From: Solirubrobacter taibaiensis
GTDB taxonomy: Bacteria > Actinomycetota > Thermoleophilia > Solirubrobacterales > Solirubrobacteraceae
DNA length: 64,000 bases
NCBI GenBank assembly: GCA_027587225.1
Contig: JAPDDQ010000024.1
Coordinates: 42,732 to 106,731, forward strand
Reading direction: 5' to 3'
Shown here: piece by piece, positions 50,495 to 59,184 of the stretch
Layout: each line of letters opens with the position of its first letter
How positions within the stretch are numbered: the first letter of the stretch is position 1
Notes under the pieces: generated by a model
What the model saw: only the letters and a program-made list of their open reading frames with translations
Database searches by the model: none
Told to the model about the DNA's origin: nothing
Program-made: the position numbers and the translations under genes

Positions 50495-50728
50495 TCACGC
50501 CTCGCACTGGCGGTAGTACTTGGGCCAGGCGAATTCGTTCCACCAGTACGAAGCGGCTTCCCAGCCGAGGAAGCGCTCGATCACGCGGAACTCGCGCTCG
50601 ATGCGCTCGAGCTTGCGGTCACAGCGGTCGGGGTGGGCCGCGAAGGCCGGGGTGGTCGCGCCGAACGTGGCCGCCGCGATCAGTGAGGCGAGGGCGACTC
50701 GCCAGCGATTCCTTGTCATGCCGATCAT
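50495..50728 (-). CDS. Small secreted protein, unknown
   Basis: 77 residues. Signal peptide (RNRWRVALASLIAAATFGATTPAFA), then a 47-residue mature part with two Cys (DRCDRKLERIEREFRVIERFLGWEA ... YYRQCEA), probably a helical hairpin closed by one disulfide. The host has a DsbA/VKOR pair at 61764-62908 that could form it. No family recognised. ATG 50728 or 50719 are both possible starts. It immediately precedes the Rv2258c-like methyltransferase. Confidence 0.6.
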   Translation of the reverse strand: MIGMTRNRWRVALASLIAAATFGATTPAFAAHPDRCDRKLERIEREFRVIERFLGWEAASYWWNEFAWPKYYRQCEA

Positions 50729-50858
50729 GTTCTGGGCCCCCGGCCCACCCGCCGTGACGGCTTCCTTAGCGCTTTCTGAGCGAGGTACGGGAGGCCGCCA
50801 CGGGCTCGGGAGCCAGCACGCTTTCGCCGCGCCGCGGGCCGCTTTACCGTCGCGCCCA

Positions 50859-51125
50859 ATGGATCTCTACCTCGTCTCCCGCCGCCGCGCCTGGCTGTCC
50901 GAGGAGGAGCTCGCCGCCACCGCGGACTGCACGCCCGCCGTGCTCGGCATCTTCGACGGCTCCGTCCGCTGGGTGCGCTCGTACGTCTTCGAGGAAGCGG
51001 ACGGCGCGTTCAGCGCCGACTGCGTCTACGAGGCCACCTCGGTCGAGCGTCTCGAGGAGTACTTCGACGCGATGATGCTCCCGGCGGACGAGATCCGGCC
51101 CGTGGATCGCTTCGCCGCCGCATGA
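50859..51125 (+). CDS. DUF4242-type small protein
   Basis: 88 residues: MDLYLVSRRRAWLSEEELAATADCT, VRWVRSYVFEEADGAFSADCVYEATSVERLEEYFDAMMLPADEIRPV, which matches the DUF4242 (nickel-responsive SCO4226-like) ferredoxin fold. Its start lacks a Shine-Dalgarno and has TACCGT 8 bases upstream, so a leaderless mRNA is likely. The stop overlaps the start of the ATPase/winged-helix regulator (ATGA), so both are made together; I infer a sensory or ligand-binding partner for that regulator. Confidence 0.8.
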   Translation: MDLYLVSRRRAWLSEEELAATADCTPAVLGIFDGSVRWVRSYVFEEADGAFSADCVYEATSVERLEEYFDAMMLPADEIRPVDRFAAA

Positions 51126-52879
51126 CGTTCGGCTCGTTGCTCGCCCGCCGCGCGCTGATCGGTCGCGAAGACGAGCTGGCCGCGCTGCGCACGCTGCAGG
51201 AGGACGGCGGGCCGCTCGTCGCGGTCGTCCACGGCGTCGCCGGAGCGGGCAAGTCCGCGCTGCTGCGCGCGTTCGCGGCCGAGCACGACGACGTCACATT
51301 CGTCGATGCACGGGCCATCGAGCCCACTCCACAGGGATTCATGGGTGCGGTCGGCACCGATCCCCAGTGGTTGGTGATCGACACGTACGAGCGGCTGCGG
51401 TTGCTCGACGACTGGCTGCGCCACACGTACCTGCCCTCGCTGCCGGAGACCACGCGCGTCGTGATCGCGACCCGCGACGCGCCCGGCGCGGTGTGGCGCG
51501 CGACGTTCGGCGAGTACCTGCGCGTCGTTCCGCTCGGCCCGCTCACGCCCGCGGACGCCGCCACCGTGCTCGAGCACGCCGGCCTCGACGCCCAGCAGGC
51601 CGAGAGCGTGAACCGCTTCGTGCGCGGCCATCCGCTGTCGCTCCAGCTCGCTGCCTCGGCGCTGAAGGAGCACCCGGACGCGGTCATCCCGACCGTGGCG
51701 CAGGAGCTCGCCGCGCTGTACCTCGACGGCCTCGACGCGCCCACCCGCGCGGCGCTGGACGAGGCCTGCGTGCTGCGCCGGGTGACCCGCAGCCTGCTTC
51801 CCGACGGCTTCGACCAGCTCACCGCGCTTCCCTTCGTCGAGCTCACCCCCGACGGCCTCGTGATCCACGACACGGTGCGTGAAGCGGTCTCCGCGCTGCT
51901 GAAGGCGACCGACCCGGTCCGCCACCGCGCCTACCGCGCACAGGCCTGGCGCCGGATCCGCGCCGAGATGCCGCACGGCGGCTGGGCCTCGGTCGCGGAC
52001 ATGATCGCGCTCGTCGAGGAACCGCTCGTGCGCGAGGCGTTCTTCCCGAGCGCCGTCCAGCACTACGCCGTGGAGACCGCGCGGCCGAGCGATCGGGACG
52101 CGATCTTGAAGATCACCGCCCGCCACCTGCCGGGCGCGACGACGGCGCTGGTCGCCGACTGGTGGGACGCCGTCCCGGACGCCTTCCGCGTCGCGCGCAG
52201 CCCGCGCGGGATCGTCGTCGCGTACACGATCCTGTGCGACCTCCGGCGCGTCCCGCAGGGCCTGTTCCTGCGCGACCCGCTGTGCCAGGCGTGGCGGGAG
52301 CACCTGCGGGCGCACCCGGTGCCGAAGGGCCAGACCGTGCTCGCCGCGCGACTGGCGCTTGCCCACGGCACGGGCACCGCGCCGTCGCCGTGCTTCAGCG
52401 CGCTGCTGCGCGACGTCGAACGCGCCACGCTGGAGGGCCTGGTCCGGCGCATCTACTCGGCCACAGCAGGGGACGCGACCGACGCGCAGCTCGAGCCGCT
52501 CGGCTACCTCCCGATCGCCGGCGACGCGACGGTCTGCGACCTGGGCCCGGAGTCCGTGCCGGGCTGGCTGTCGGAGCTCGCCGCGCGCGGCCTGCCCGTC
52601 CAGGCCACGGCGCTGGACGTCGAAGCGCGCGAGCTCACGCTCGACGGGGACACCATCGGCCTCACGAAGCTCGAATGCGCGGTCCTGCGCTACCTGCAGG
52701 ACCGCGAAGGTCAGGTCGTCCCGCGCGCGGCCTTGCTCCGGGACGTCTGGGGCTACGAGTGGGCCGGCGGTGCGAACGCCGTCGACGTGGCGATCTCAGG
52801 GCTGCGGCGCAAACTCGGGGCGCGCGCCAGAGCGGTGGAGACGGTGCGCGGCGTCGGGTTCCGCCTCAACCACCTCTAG
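51122..52879 (+). CDS. AAA/NB-ARC-like ATPase with C-terminal OmpR-type winged helix
   Basis: 585 residues. P-loop near the N terminus (VVHGVAGAGKSALLRAF), Walker B-like WLVIDTYERL and a sensor-like RVVIATRD, as in LuxR/SARP-family STAND ATPases. A helical middle (~200-490) is unassigned. The last ~100 residues are a trans_reg_C winged helix (ELTLDGDTIGLTKLECAVLRYLQDREGQVVPRAALLRDVWGYEW ... VDVAISGLRRKLG ... VRGVGFRLNHL). The order is reversed from SARPs, which start with the winged helix. It starts at an ATGA overlap with the DUF4242 gene. Target genes unknown. Confidence 0.85.
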   Translation: MTFGSLLARRALIGREDELAALRTLQEDGGPLVAVVHGVAGAGKSALLRAFAAEHDDVTFVDARAIEPTPQGFMGAVGTDPQWLVIDTYERLRLLDDWLRHTYLPSLPETTRVVIATRDAPGAVWRATFGEYLRVVPLGPLTPADAATVLEHAGLDAQQAESVNRFVRGHPLSLQLAASALKEHPDAVIPTVAQELAALYLDGLDAPTRAALDEACVLRRVTRSLLPDGFDQLTALPFVELTPDGLVIHDTVREAVSALLKATDPVRHRAYRAQAWRRIRAEMPHGGWASVADMIALVEEPLVREAFFPSAVQHYAVETARPSDRDAILKITARHLPGATTALVADWWDAVPDAFRVARSPRGIVVAYTILCDLRRVPQGLFLRDPLCQAWREHLRAHPVPKGQTVLAARLALAHGTGTAPSPCFSALLRDVERATLEGLVRRIYSATAGDATDAQLEPLGYLPIAGDATVCDLGPESVPGWLSELAARGLPVQATALDVEARELTLDGDTIGLTKLECAVLRYLQDREGQVVPRAALLRDVWGYEWAGGANAVDVAISGLRRKLGARARAVETVRGVGFRLNHL

Positions 52880-52892
52880 CTTTCTCCCGGCA

Positions 52893-53384
52893 ATGCGTGA
52901 CAGCGTCGACGACATCCTCGACCAGTGGGCCCGCGAGCGGCCGGATCTCGACGCGAGCCCGATCGGGGTGATCGGCCGCACGTCGCGGCTCGCCCGGGCG
53001 CTGGAAGCCCGGCTGGAGCCGGTCTACCGCGCGCACGGGCTGGAGCCCGGCTGGCACGACCTGCTGGCCACGCTGCGCCGCCAGGGCCCGCCGTTCAAGC
53101 TGCGCCCGACCGACCTCACGGGCTCGGTGATGCTCACGTCCAGCGGGACGACCAAGCGGCTGGACAAGCTCGAGGATGCGGGCCTGATCACGCGCGAGCC
53201 CGACCCGAACGACCGCCGCGGGACGCTGATCGCGCTCACGGACAAGGGCCGCGAGCTGATCGACAGCGTCACCGGCCCGCACCTGGCCAACGAGGCGCGG
53301 CTCCTCCAAGCCTTGACCGTCGAGGAGCGCGAGCAGCTCGCCGCGCTCCTGCGCAAGCTCACCCTCGGCTTGCCACCGCTTTGA
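52893..53384 (+). CDS. MarR-family transcriptional regulator
   Basis: 163 residues. The wHTH core is clear: GLEPGWHDLLATLRRQGPPFKLRPTDLTGSVMLTSSGTTKRLDKLEDAGLITREPDPNDRRGTLIALTDKGRELID, with DRRG in the wing. Ligand unknown. It follows the ATPase/winged-helix regulator after 13 bases, probably in the same transcript. Its 3' end overlaps the convergent methyltransferase by 26 bases, a pairing like PadR/49431, so the neighbour may be a target. Confidence 0.9.
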   Translation: MRDSVDDILDQWARERPDLDASPIGVIGRTSRLARALEARLEPVYRAHGLEPGWHDLLATLRRQGPPFKLRPTDLTGSVMLTSSGTTKRLDKLEDAGLITREPDPNDRRGTLIALTDKGRELIDSVTGPHLANEARLLQALTVEEREQLAALLRKLTLGLPPL

Positions 53385-54123
53385 AGAACGTGTAACTGAA
53401 GGTCTCGGTCGCGGCCAGGTCGGAGACGCCCTGGTCGAAGCGGTCGGCGTCGATCAGGCCCGCCGTGACCGCTGACTCGCGCACGCCCTCGACCATCGCC
53501 GTGAACGTCTTGAGCGTGAACGCCTCCGTGAGCCCCGGCTTGCTCGCGTCCACGTAGACCACCCGCGGCGAGACCTGCGGGTTGGCGAAGCCGGCGCCGA
53601 GCAGCTGCGGATAGAGCCGCCGGCCGATCTTCGCGTCGCCGCTCTGCAGCTTCACGAGGCAGGCGATCGCATCGTCGGCGGCTTCGCTCTCGGGATGGAA
53701 GTACGCCGACCCGTGGTCGCCCTCGATCACGGTGATCGTCCCGCCGGGCTTGAGCAGCGTCTTCAGCCGCCGCAGCGCCGCGTACGGGTCGCGCAGGTGC
53801 TCGAGCACGAAGCACACGAACACGTGGTCGAACGGCTCCGCCTTGAACCCGAGCAGGTCCGCCTGCACGAACTCGACGTTGTCCGCGGTCACCCGTTCGC
53901 GCGCGATCGCCAGCGACTCGGCCGACACGTCGATGCTGGTGAAGTGCGCCCCGGGCGAGTTGGCGGCGAGCGTGACGGTCTGCGCGCCTACGCCGCAGCC
54001 CGCCTCCAGCACGCGCGTCCCGGGCGGGAAGCTCGTGTCGTGGTGGAGCAACTCGACCAGCGCACCCGCCTGGTCGTGGAGCCGCTCACCTTCGCGATCT
54101 GCGTAGCCGTGCACGTAGGCCAT
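53359..54123 (-). CDS. Class I SAM-dependent methyltransferase
   Basis: 254 residues. TRVLEAGCGVGAQTVTLAANSPGAHFTSIDVSAESLAIAR, VEFVQADLLGFKAEPFDHVFVCFVLEHLRDPYAALRRLKTLLKPGGTITVIEGDHGS are typical; the remainder (DADRFDQGVSDLAATETFSYTFFKAVA) is family-specific. Substrate unknown. Its start codon is only 14 bp from that of the divergent DsbA-like gene, so at least one promoter must lie inside the other gene's coding region. Confidence 0.87.
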   Translation of the reverse strand: MAYVHGYADREGERLHDQAGALVELLHHDTSFPPGTRVLEAGCGVGAQTVTLAANSPGAHFTSIDVSAESLAIARERVTADNVEFVQADLLGFKAEPFDHVFVCFVLEHLRDPYAALRRLKTLLKPGGTITVIEGDHGSAYFHPESEAADDAIACLVKLQSGDAKIGRRLYPQLLGAGFANPQVSPRVVYVDASKPGLTEAFTLKTFTAMVEGVRESAVTAGLIDADRFDQGVSDLAATETFSYTFFKAVASRG

Positions 54124-54137
54124 GGACCGTAGTCTGC

Positions 54138-54947
54138 ATGACCGTGGCGATCGACATCGAGCTCTTCACCGACCCGGCCTGTCCGTTCGCGTTTTCCGCC
54201 GAGCCGATCCGGCAGCGGTTGCGCTGGCATTACGGCGACGGCCTGCGCTGGCGCACGACCATGATCGTGCTCACCCTCGAGCCCGGAGAGGCGGAGAAGC
54301 TGCAGGCCGGAGCACCCGGTTTGCAGCGTAAATACGGCATGCCGATCGACCCGGCGCCGTACCCCGAGCCGTCTTCCAGCGAGCCCGCCTGCCGCGCCGT
54401 GGTGGCGGCGCGGCTGAACGCGCCCGAAGTGGAGCAGCGGCTCCTGCGCCGGCTCCGGATCCGGCGCATGGATGGCGGTCTGCTCGATGACCCCGAGCTG
54501 ATCGCGGCGGCCGCGACCGATGTCGGGCTGGACCCGGATCAGCTGTCGCGCTGGGTTGACTCGCCGGGCGTGGAGGACGCGCTGCAGGCCGATATCGCCC
54601 GCGCCCGCAACCCCAACCTGGCGGCCCGCGCGCTCGACCACAAGCTCGGCGGCCCGGTGCAGGAGCGGCGCTACACCGCGCCGAGCTACGAGTTCAGCTT
54701 CGCCGGCCAGACGTTCTCGCTGCCCGGCTTCAACCCGGTCGAGGCCTATGAGGCGGCGATCGCGAACCTGGACCCGACGCTGGCCCGGCGCCCGGCACCC
54801 GCGAACGTCACGGAGCTGCTGCGCTGGTTCGACGAGCCACTCGCGACGGCCGAGGTCGAGGCGATCATGGGCCGCCCGTCGCGTACCCAGCTCGGCCGGG
54901 CGGCGACACCGATCCCGGCCGGCGCGGACTGCTACTGGATCCTCTGA
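54138..54947 (+). CDS. DsbA-fold oxidoreductase, one-Cys active site
   Basis: 269 residues. IELFTDPACPFAFSAEPIRQRLRWHYG opens a DsbA-like thioredoxin fold of the FrnE/2-hydroxychromene-2-carboxylate isomerase kind. The active site reads CPFAF, so the second Cys of CxxC is missing, which argues against disulfide exchange and for a glutathione/mycothiol-type or isomerase reaction. No signal peptide: cytoplasmic. The ending DCYWIL overlaps the convergent LtrA gene by 16 bases. Confidence 0.8.
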   Translation: MTVAIDIELFTDPACPFAFSAEPIRQRLRWHYGDGLRWRTTMIVLTLEPGEAEKLQAGAPGLQRKYGMPIDPAPYPEPSSSEPACRAVVAARLNAPEVEQRLLRRLRIRRMDGGLLDDPELIAAAATDVGLDPDQLSRWVDSPGVEDALQADIARARNPNLAARALDHKLGGPVQERRYTAPSYEFSFAGQTFSLPGFNPVEAYEAAIANLDPTLARRPAPANVTELLRWFDEPLATAEVEAIMGRPSRTQLGRAATPIPAGADCYWIL

Positions 54948-56173
54948 AGCGTGCGCGTGGTGTGTTCGTGCCCGCGCACCTCGAAGCCCACGACCGTCAC
55001 CCACGGCGTCGCGGCGAGGATGAGCAGGGACCAGTGCAACGCCAGTCCCGCGCTCGCGAGCCCGTAGGACAGCACCAGCACCACCGCCGAGCCGGCGATC
55101 AGCAGCCAGTGGAACGCTTCGATCTCGCTCGTCAGGTACGTGTAGAGGCCATACACGCCGGTGATGGCGACGGCGACCGGGATCGCGACCGTGAGGATCG
55201 TGGCGGCGGCGTCGAGCTCTGAGTGGTGCTCGATGTAGTACGCGGCGACGTGCAGGCCGCCGCCCATCGCGACCACTGCCGCGATGATCGCCACGTTGCC
55301 GTAGCCCCAGCCGAACGAGCGCTCCCGGCGCGCGTGCAGGAATTCGGGCCACGGGACCACGAAGTAGGCCCACCACAGGCCGAACGTCAGCCCGATACCG
55401 GCCAGCACGACCACCGCCGCGGAGACGCTCCAGCCCGGACCCTCCGGCCCGACGATGGCGCTCACCGAGGCGATCGTGCCGATGATCCCCTCGCCGAGCG
55501 CGATGATGATCAGCAGCCCGTAGCGCTCGGCGATGTGGTGCGAATGCCACGGCGTGCCGCCCCGCCGCCGCTCGGCGATGAACGGCCCGAGGCCCTCGAC
55601 GACCGTCAGGAACCCGATGGCGATGAGCGTGACGAGGATCGACGTGTGCGCGATCGCGAGCGCGATCCAGCCGATCTGCGCCACCGAGATCCAGCGCACG
55701 TACGTCATGCAGGCGTCACGGCACTCCGGCGAGGCACGGGCGGCGCGCAACCAGTGGAACAGCAGCCCGACGCGCATCACCACGTAGCCCGCGACGATCA
55801 CCACGTTGTCGACGTACTCGCCCTCGTCGATCGACTTGAACAGCGCCGGCAGACCCAGCGCGAGGATCACGACGCCGATCATCTGCACCATCGTCGTGAG
55901 GCGATAGACCCAGTCGTCGACGTCGAACGCGGACGCGAACCACGAGAAGTTGATCCACGCCCACGTGATCGCGAAGGCGGCGATCCCGAAGCCGATCAGG
56001 GCGGCCTTGATGTGCCCTTCGGCCAGGTAGTGCGCGAGCTCGTCGGCCGCGAGCCCGTACGCGACGACGAACACCAGGTCGAACAGCAGCTCCAGCGGCG
56101 TCGCGACCCGGTGCTCCTCATGCGGGTCGCGCCCGCCCATGCGCGCCCGGCGATGGGCGAGCGGGTTCGTCAC
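54932..56173 (-). CDS. LtrA (low temperature requirement A) family membrane protein
   Basis: 413 residues with about eleven membrane helices. The family opening HRVATPLELLFDLVFVVAYGLAADELAHYLAEGH is clear, with IAERYGLLIIIALGEGIIGTIASV later. LtrA was first linked to low-temperature growth in Listeria; the molecular role is unknown. The GTG start overlaps the VOC gene stop by 4 bases, so the two form an operon. Confidence 0.88.
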   Translation of the reverse strand: MTNPLAHRRARMGGRDPHEEHRVATPLELLFDLVFVVAYGLAADELAHYLAEGHIKAALIGFGIAAFAITWAWINFSWFASAFDVDDWVYRLTTMVQMIGVVILALGLPALFKSIDEGEYVDNVVIVAGYVVMRVGLLFHWLRAARASPECRDACMTYVRWISVAQIGWIALAIAHTSILVTLIAIGFLTVVEGLGPFIAERRRGGTPWHSHHIAERYGLLIIIALGEGIIGTIASVSAIVGPEGPGWSVSAAVVVLAGIGLTFGLWWAYFVVPWPEFLHARRERSFGWGYGNVAIIAAVVAMGGGLHVAAYYIEHHSELDAAATILTVAIPVAVAITGVYGLYTYLTSEIEAFHWLLIAGSAVVLVLSYGLASAGLALHWSLLILAATPWVTVVGFEVRGHEHTTRTLQRIQ

Positions 56174-56727
56174 TGAGACAGCGTCGGGCGGCGGGCGGAC
56201 AACGTCTCGATCGCGTCCGCGACGTGGATGCGCTCGATCGCCCGGTCGCCGCGCTCCACGCGGATCAGGTGAGCGTTGAACAGCACGTCGGCGTGCGTGG
56301 CGCCCTGCGGCGGTTCGAAGCGGTACGAGGCGAGCTCGATCAGCAGGCCCAGCGGGTCCTGGAAGTAGATCGAGTCCATGAAGCCGCGGTCCTTGACGCC
56401 GCTGTGGCGGATGCCGCGCTCGTCCAGGCGCTCGACGGCCTGCGCGAACATCGCCTGGCTGAGCGCGAACGCGACGTGGTGCACGCAGCCCGGGTCGGTC
56501 GGCGTGCGCGCCGCGTCCACCGGCCGATCCTCCTTGGTGAAGATCGTGATCAGGCGGCCGTCGCCCGGATCGAAGTACAGATGGCTTTCAGCCGCGTTGT
56601 CGAGGTTCGGCTGCTCGAAGATGAAGGGCATCCCGAGCACGCCCTCCCAGAAGTCGATCGACGTCTGCCGGTCGGCGCCGACGATCGTGATGTGGTGGAC
56701 GCCCTGGCTCTGGAGCTTGCGGTTCAT
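56170..56727 (-). CDS. VOC-family extradiol-dioxygenase-like protein
   Basis: 185 residues. GVHHITIVGADRQTSIDFWEGVLGMPF, ESHLYFDPGDGRLITIFTKED, PGCVHHVAFALS, and DSIYFQDPLGLLIELAS: two His and one Glu (HH at 11-12, HH in CVHHV, and the Glu of LIELAS) could form the 2-His-1-Glu metal site of ring-cleaving dioxygenases or glyoxalase-like enzymes. The C-terminal tail (~50 residues) is specific. Translationally coupled to LtrA, which does not reveal its substrate. Confidence 0.83.
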   Translation of the reverse strand: MNRKLQSQGVHHITIVGADRQTSIDFWEGVLGMPFIFEQPNLDNAAESHLYFDPGDGRLITIFTKEDRPVDAARTPTDPGCVHHVAFALSQAMFAQAVERLDERGIRHSGVKDRGFMDSIYFQDPLGLLIELASYRFEPPQGATHADVLFNAHLIRVERGDRAIERIHVADAIETLSARRPTLSQ

Positions 56728-56761
56728 CGGCGCTCGAAATTACCAGGGCGTCCAGGCACCG

Positions 56762-58729
56762 TCAGCGACGGCCCAGCGGCCCGAATTCCGGCGGCGGGCT
56801 GCGATGGCGCGTCGCCGCCTCGTAGGCCGAGGCGATGTCGAACAGCGTGGCCTCCCGGAACGGCAGCGCCAGGAAGTCGACACCCACGGGCAGGCGCGCC
56901 GCCTTGGGCGGCAGGAGCTGGCCGTCCGGCCCGCGGTCGTAGACCTTGCTCGTGAACCCGGCGGGCACCGTCAGCGCCGGGAAGCCGCGGCTCGAGATCG
57001 CCGTCCAGTTGGAGCCGCGGTCGTTGACCGTCGGCTCCTGGATCGCCGTCAAGACGGCCGGCGGGATGTTCCCCGACGGGTACACCACGGCGTCCAGGTC
57101 CAGCTCCGCGAAGCACTGGTGCACGATGGTCTGCATCGTGTGCTTGCTCTGGAGGGCGCTCGCCGTCGCCAGGGTGAGCGCGCGATCGGTGCTCTCCAAA
57201 CTCGCCTTGCGGTTGGTGAGCACCGGGTCCGTCCAGAAGTTGGCCTTGGTGATCAGGTCCGTGAGGCTCTTGATGTTCGCGTCGCCCCGCTCGCGGATGT
57301 AGGCGTTGAAGTTGTACCGGCCGTCACCGGCGTCGGTGCCCGTCCCGCCGATGTTGCGGATGCTCGGCCGCCCCGCCGCCGTGTGCGGCACCTTCGACAG
57401 GTCGAAGAACATGTCGAGCAGCGTGGTGTTGTGGTCGGCGCCCGCCGGGAACACGGCGGGCCACTGCGGGGTGAACTGCTGGTTGAGCCACTTCGGCGCG
57501 AAGCGGTCCACGCAGCTCTGGAACAACGCGCCCGTGGGGCCCGGGTCGACGATCGTGGCCCCGAGCCGGCGCAGGTCGCCGACGGCGCGATCGACGAGGT
57601 CGATCGACTCCGTGTCCACGGCGTTGAACAGGCTCTTGTTCATGTACTCGCGGATGACGCCGATCCGGTAGCCGTACAGGCGCCGGTCGCCGGTGTAGCT
57701 CTCGTACGGGCGCTCCGGCAGACGGCCGTTGCTGAACGCGGTGAGCTCGTCCTTGGGGTCGAAGCCGGCGTAGGCGCCGAGCACCTTCGCGACGTCCCCG
57801 ACCGTCCGGCACATCGGCCCGACGCGGGTGTTGAGCCCGCGCTGGATCATGCCGTCGGCGCTGACCAGCTCACGCGTCGGGACGAGGCCGACGACGTTGT
57901 TCCAGCGCGCCGGCTTGACCACCGAGCCGCCGGTCTCCTCGGCGATCGAGCACGTGACCATGTTCGTCGCCACCGATACCGCCGAGCCGCCGCTCGATCC
58001 ACCCGGGTCGCGCTCGGTGTCGTACGGGTTGCAGCCCGTCCCGCCCCATGAGCTGCGCGCGTCGCCACCCGCGTACTCGTCCATGTTCGCCTTCGCGAGG
58101 ATGATCGCTCCGGCCGCACGCAGGCGCGCGACGACCGTGGCGTCGTCCGGCGGCCGGTCGTTGGCCCAGAACGCGTCCGCGCCTGACGTGGTGCGCATGT
58201 CGAACGTGTCGTACTGGTCCTTGATCGAGAAGACCGCGCCGTGCAGCGGCCCCGTGAGCCGGCCCGACCGGGCGAACTGCTGGTCCAGCCGTGCGGCGAT
58301 CTCGAGCGCGTCGGGCATCCGCGGATCGGTGTCGGCGGCGTCCGTCTGGCTGCGTGCCTTGCGTGCGTCGAAGCCCCAGGCGGTGCGGTTCTTGGGTCGC
58401 AGGTTGAGGGTCATGAGCGCATTGACCTTGCCGGCGTGCGGGATCATCGTGATCGGCCCGAGGATGCCCTGCGGCTCGTTCACGCAGGTCCCGTTGTAGG
58501 CCTTGATCCGCTCGAGGTAGAGCTTGACCACGTCGGTCGTGGTGATCTGGCGGCGCTGGATCGCCTCCTGGATGTCGGCGATCGTGGCCTCTTCGATCTT
58601 GAAGCTCCGCCCGCGATCGTCCCAGTCCCAGTCTCGATCCCGGTCTCCGGTGGCGTGCGCCCCCGGTGCCGCACCCAGGCCGATGATCATCGCGAGCACG
58701 CCCGCGAAGGCCGCTTTCCGTCGCCTCAT
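56762..58729 (-). CDS. Secreted amidase-signature enzyme
   Basis: 655 residues. Signal peptide (RKAAFAGVLAMIIGLGAAPGAHA). Complete amidase signature: VFSIKDQYDTFDMRTTSGADAF (catalytic Lys), DPGGSSGGSAVSVATNM, and EETGGSVVKPA with the Ser nucleophile. Family length is ~500; the extra lies in the N-terminal linker and a ~60-residue central part (KWLNQQFTPQW ...). Unlike the amidase at 33027, it has no added domains. Extracellular amide hydrolysis; substrate unknown. It diverges from the zinc-ribbon gene; the 122-bp gap holds nothing else I can name. Confidence 0.9.
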   Translation of the reverse strand: MRRRKAAFAGVLAMIIGLGAAPGAHATGDRDRDWDWDDRGRSFKIEEATIADIQEAIQRRQITTTDVVKLYLERIKAYNGTCVNEPQGILGPITMIPHAGKVNALMTLNLRPKNRTAWGFDARKARSQTDAADTDPRMPDALEIAARLDQQFARSGRLTGPLHGAVFSIKDQYDTFDMRTTSGADAFWANDRPPDDATVVARLRAAGAIILAKANMDEYAGGDARSSWGGTGCNPYDTERDPGGSSGGSAVSVATNMVTCSIAEETGGSVVKPARWNNVVGLVPTRELVSADGMIQRGLNTRVGPMCRTVGDVAKVLGAYAGFDPKDELTAFSNGRLPERPYESYTGDRRLYGYRIGVIREYMNKSLFNAVDTESIDLVDRAVGDLRRLGATIVDPGPTGALFQSCVDRFAPKWLNQQFTPQWPAVFPAGADHNTTLLDMFFDLSKVPHTAAGRPSIRNIGGTGTDAGDGRYNFNAYIRERGDANIKSLTDLITKANFWTDPVLTNRKASLESTDRALTLATASALQSKHTMQTIVHQCFAELDLDAVVYPSGNIPPAVLTAIQEPTVNDRGSNWTAISSRGFPALTVPAGFTSKVYDRGPDGQLLPPKAARLPVGVDFLALPFREATLFDIASAYEAATRHRSPPPEFGPLGRR

Positions 58730-58851
58730 GTTCCCCCCTCGACCGAACCTGCTTCCTCGTCGGGGACGCTATTGGCGGGTCACGCACCGAACCTATGGCC
58801 CGCGGGTCGGGAGCGCGTCGACCGCGCGGCCAGGCGGGTACCCTTGCCCGC

Positions 58852-59184
58852 ATGCCCGCCCAAGGCCCATGCCCCGCGTGCGGTGGCCAGCTCGTACAGG
58901 TGGAACGCAGCGGCGTCCGCATCGACGCGTGCCGCCAGTGCCGTGGTGTCTTCCTCGACCGCGGTGAGCTCGACGAGATCCTCAAGCGCGAGCGCAGCTA
59001 CGTGGACAGCACGCAGCACGACGACGAGGACTTCTTCCGCGAGATGTCCGGCAAGCCGCAGAAGCAGCAGAGCTACGGCCTGGATGCGCAGACGGCGACG
59101 AAGCTCTTCAAGGACTACCAGTCGCACAAGAAGTCCAAGAGCAAGCACCGCAAGAAGAGCGTCCTCGACGAGCTGTTCGGCTAG
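58852..59184 (+). CDS. Zinc-ribbon (TFIIB-type) protein
   Basis: 110 residues. One zinc ribbon near the N terminus (CPACGGQLVQVERSGVRIDACRQCRGVFLDRGELDEIL, four Cys), then a polar region ending in a Lys-rich tail (SHKKSKSKHRKKSVLDELFG). Proteins of this kind are common and poorly understood; RNA/DNA binding or chaperone roles are guesses. TACCCT ends 7 bases before the ATG with no Shine-Dalgarno, a leaderless-type start. Shares a CTAG stop-codon overlap with the convergent gene. Confidence 0.85.
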   Translation: MPAQGPCPACGGQLVQVERSGVRIDACRQCRGVFLDRGELDEILKRERSYVDSTQHDDEDFFREMSGKPQKQQSYGLDAQTATKLFKDYQSHKKSKSKHRKKSVLDELFG

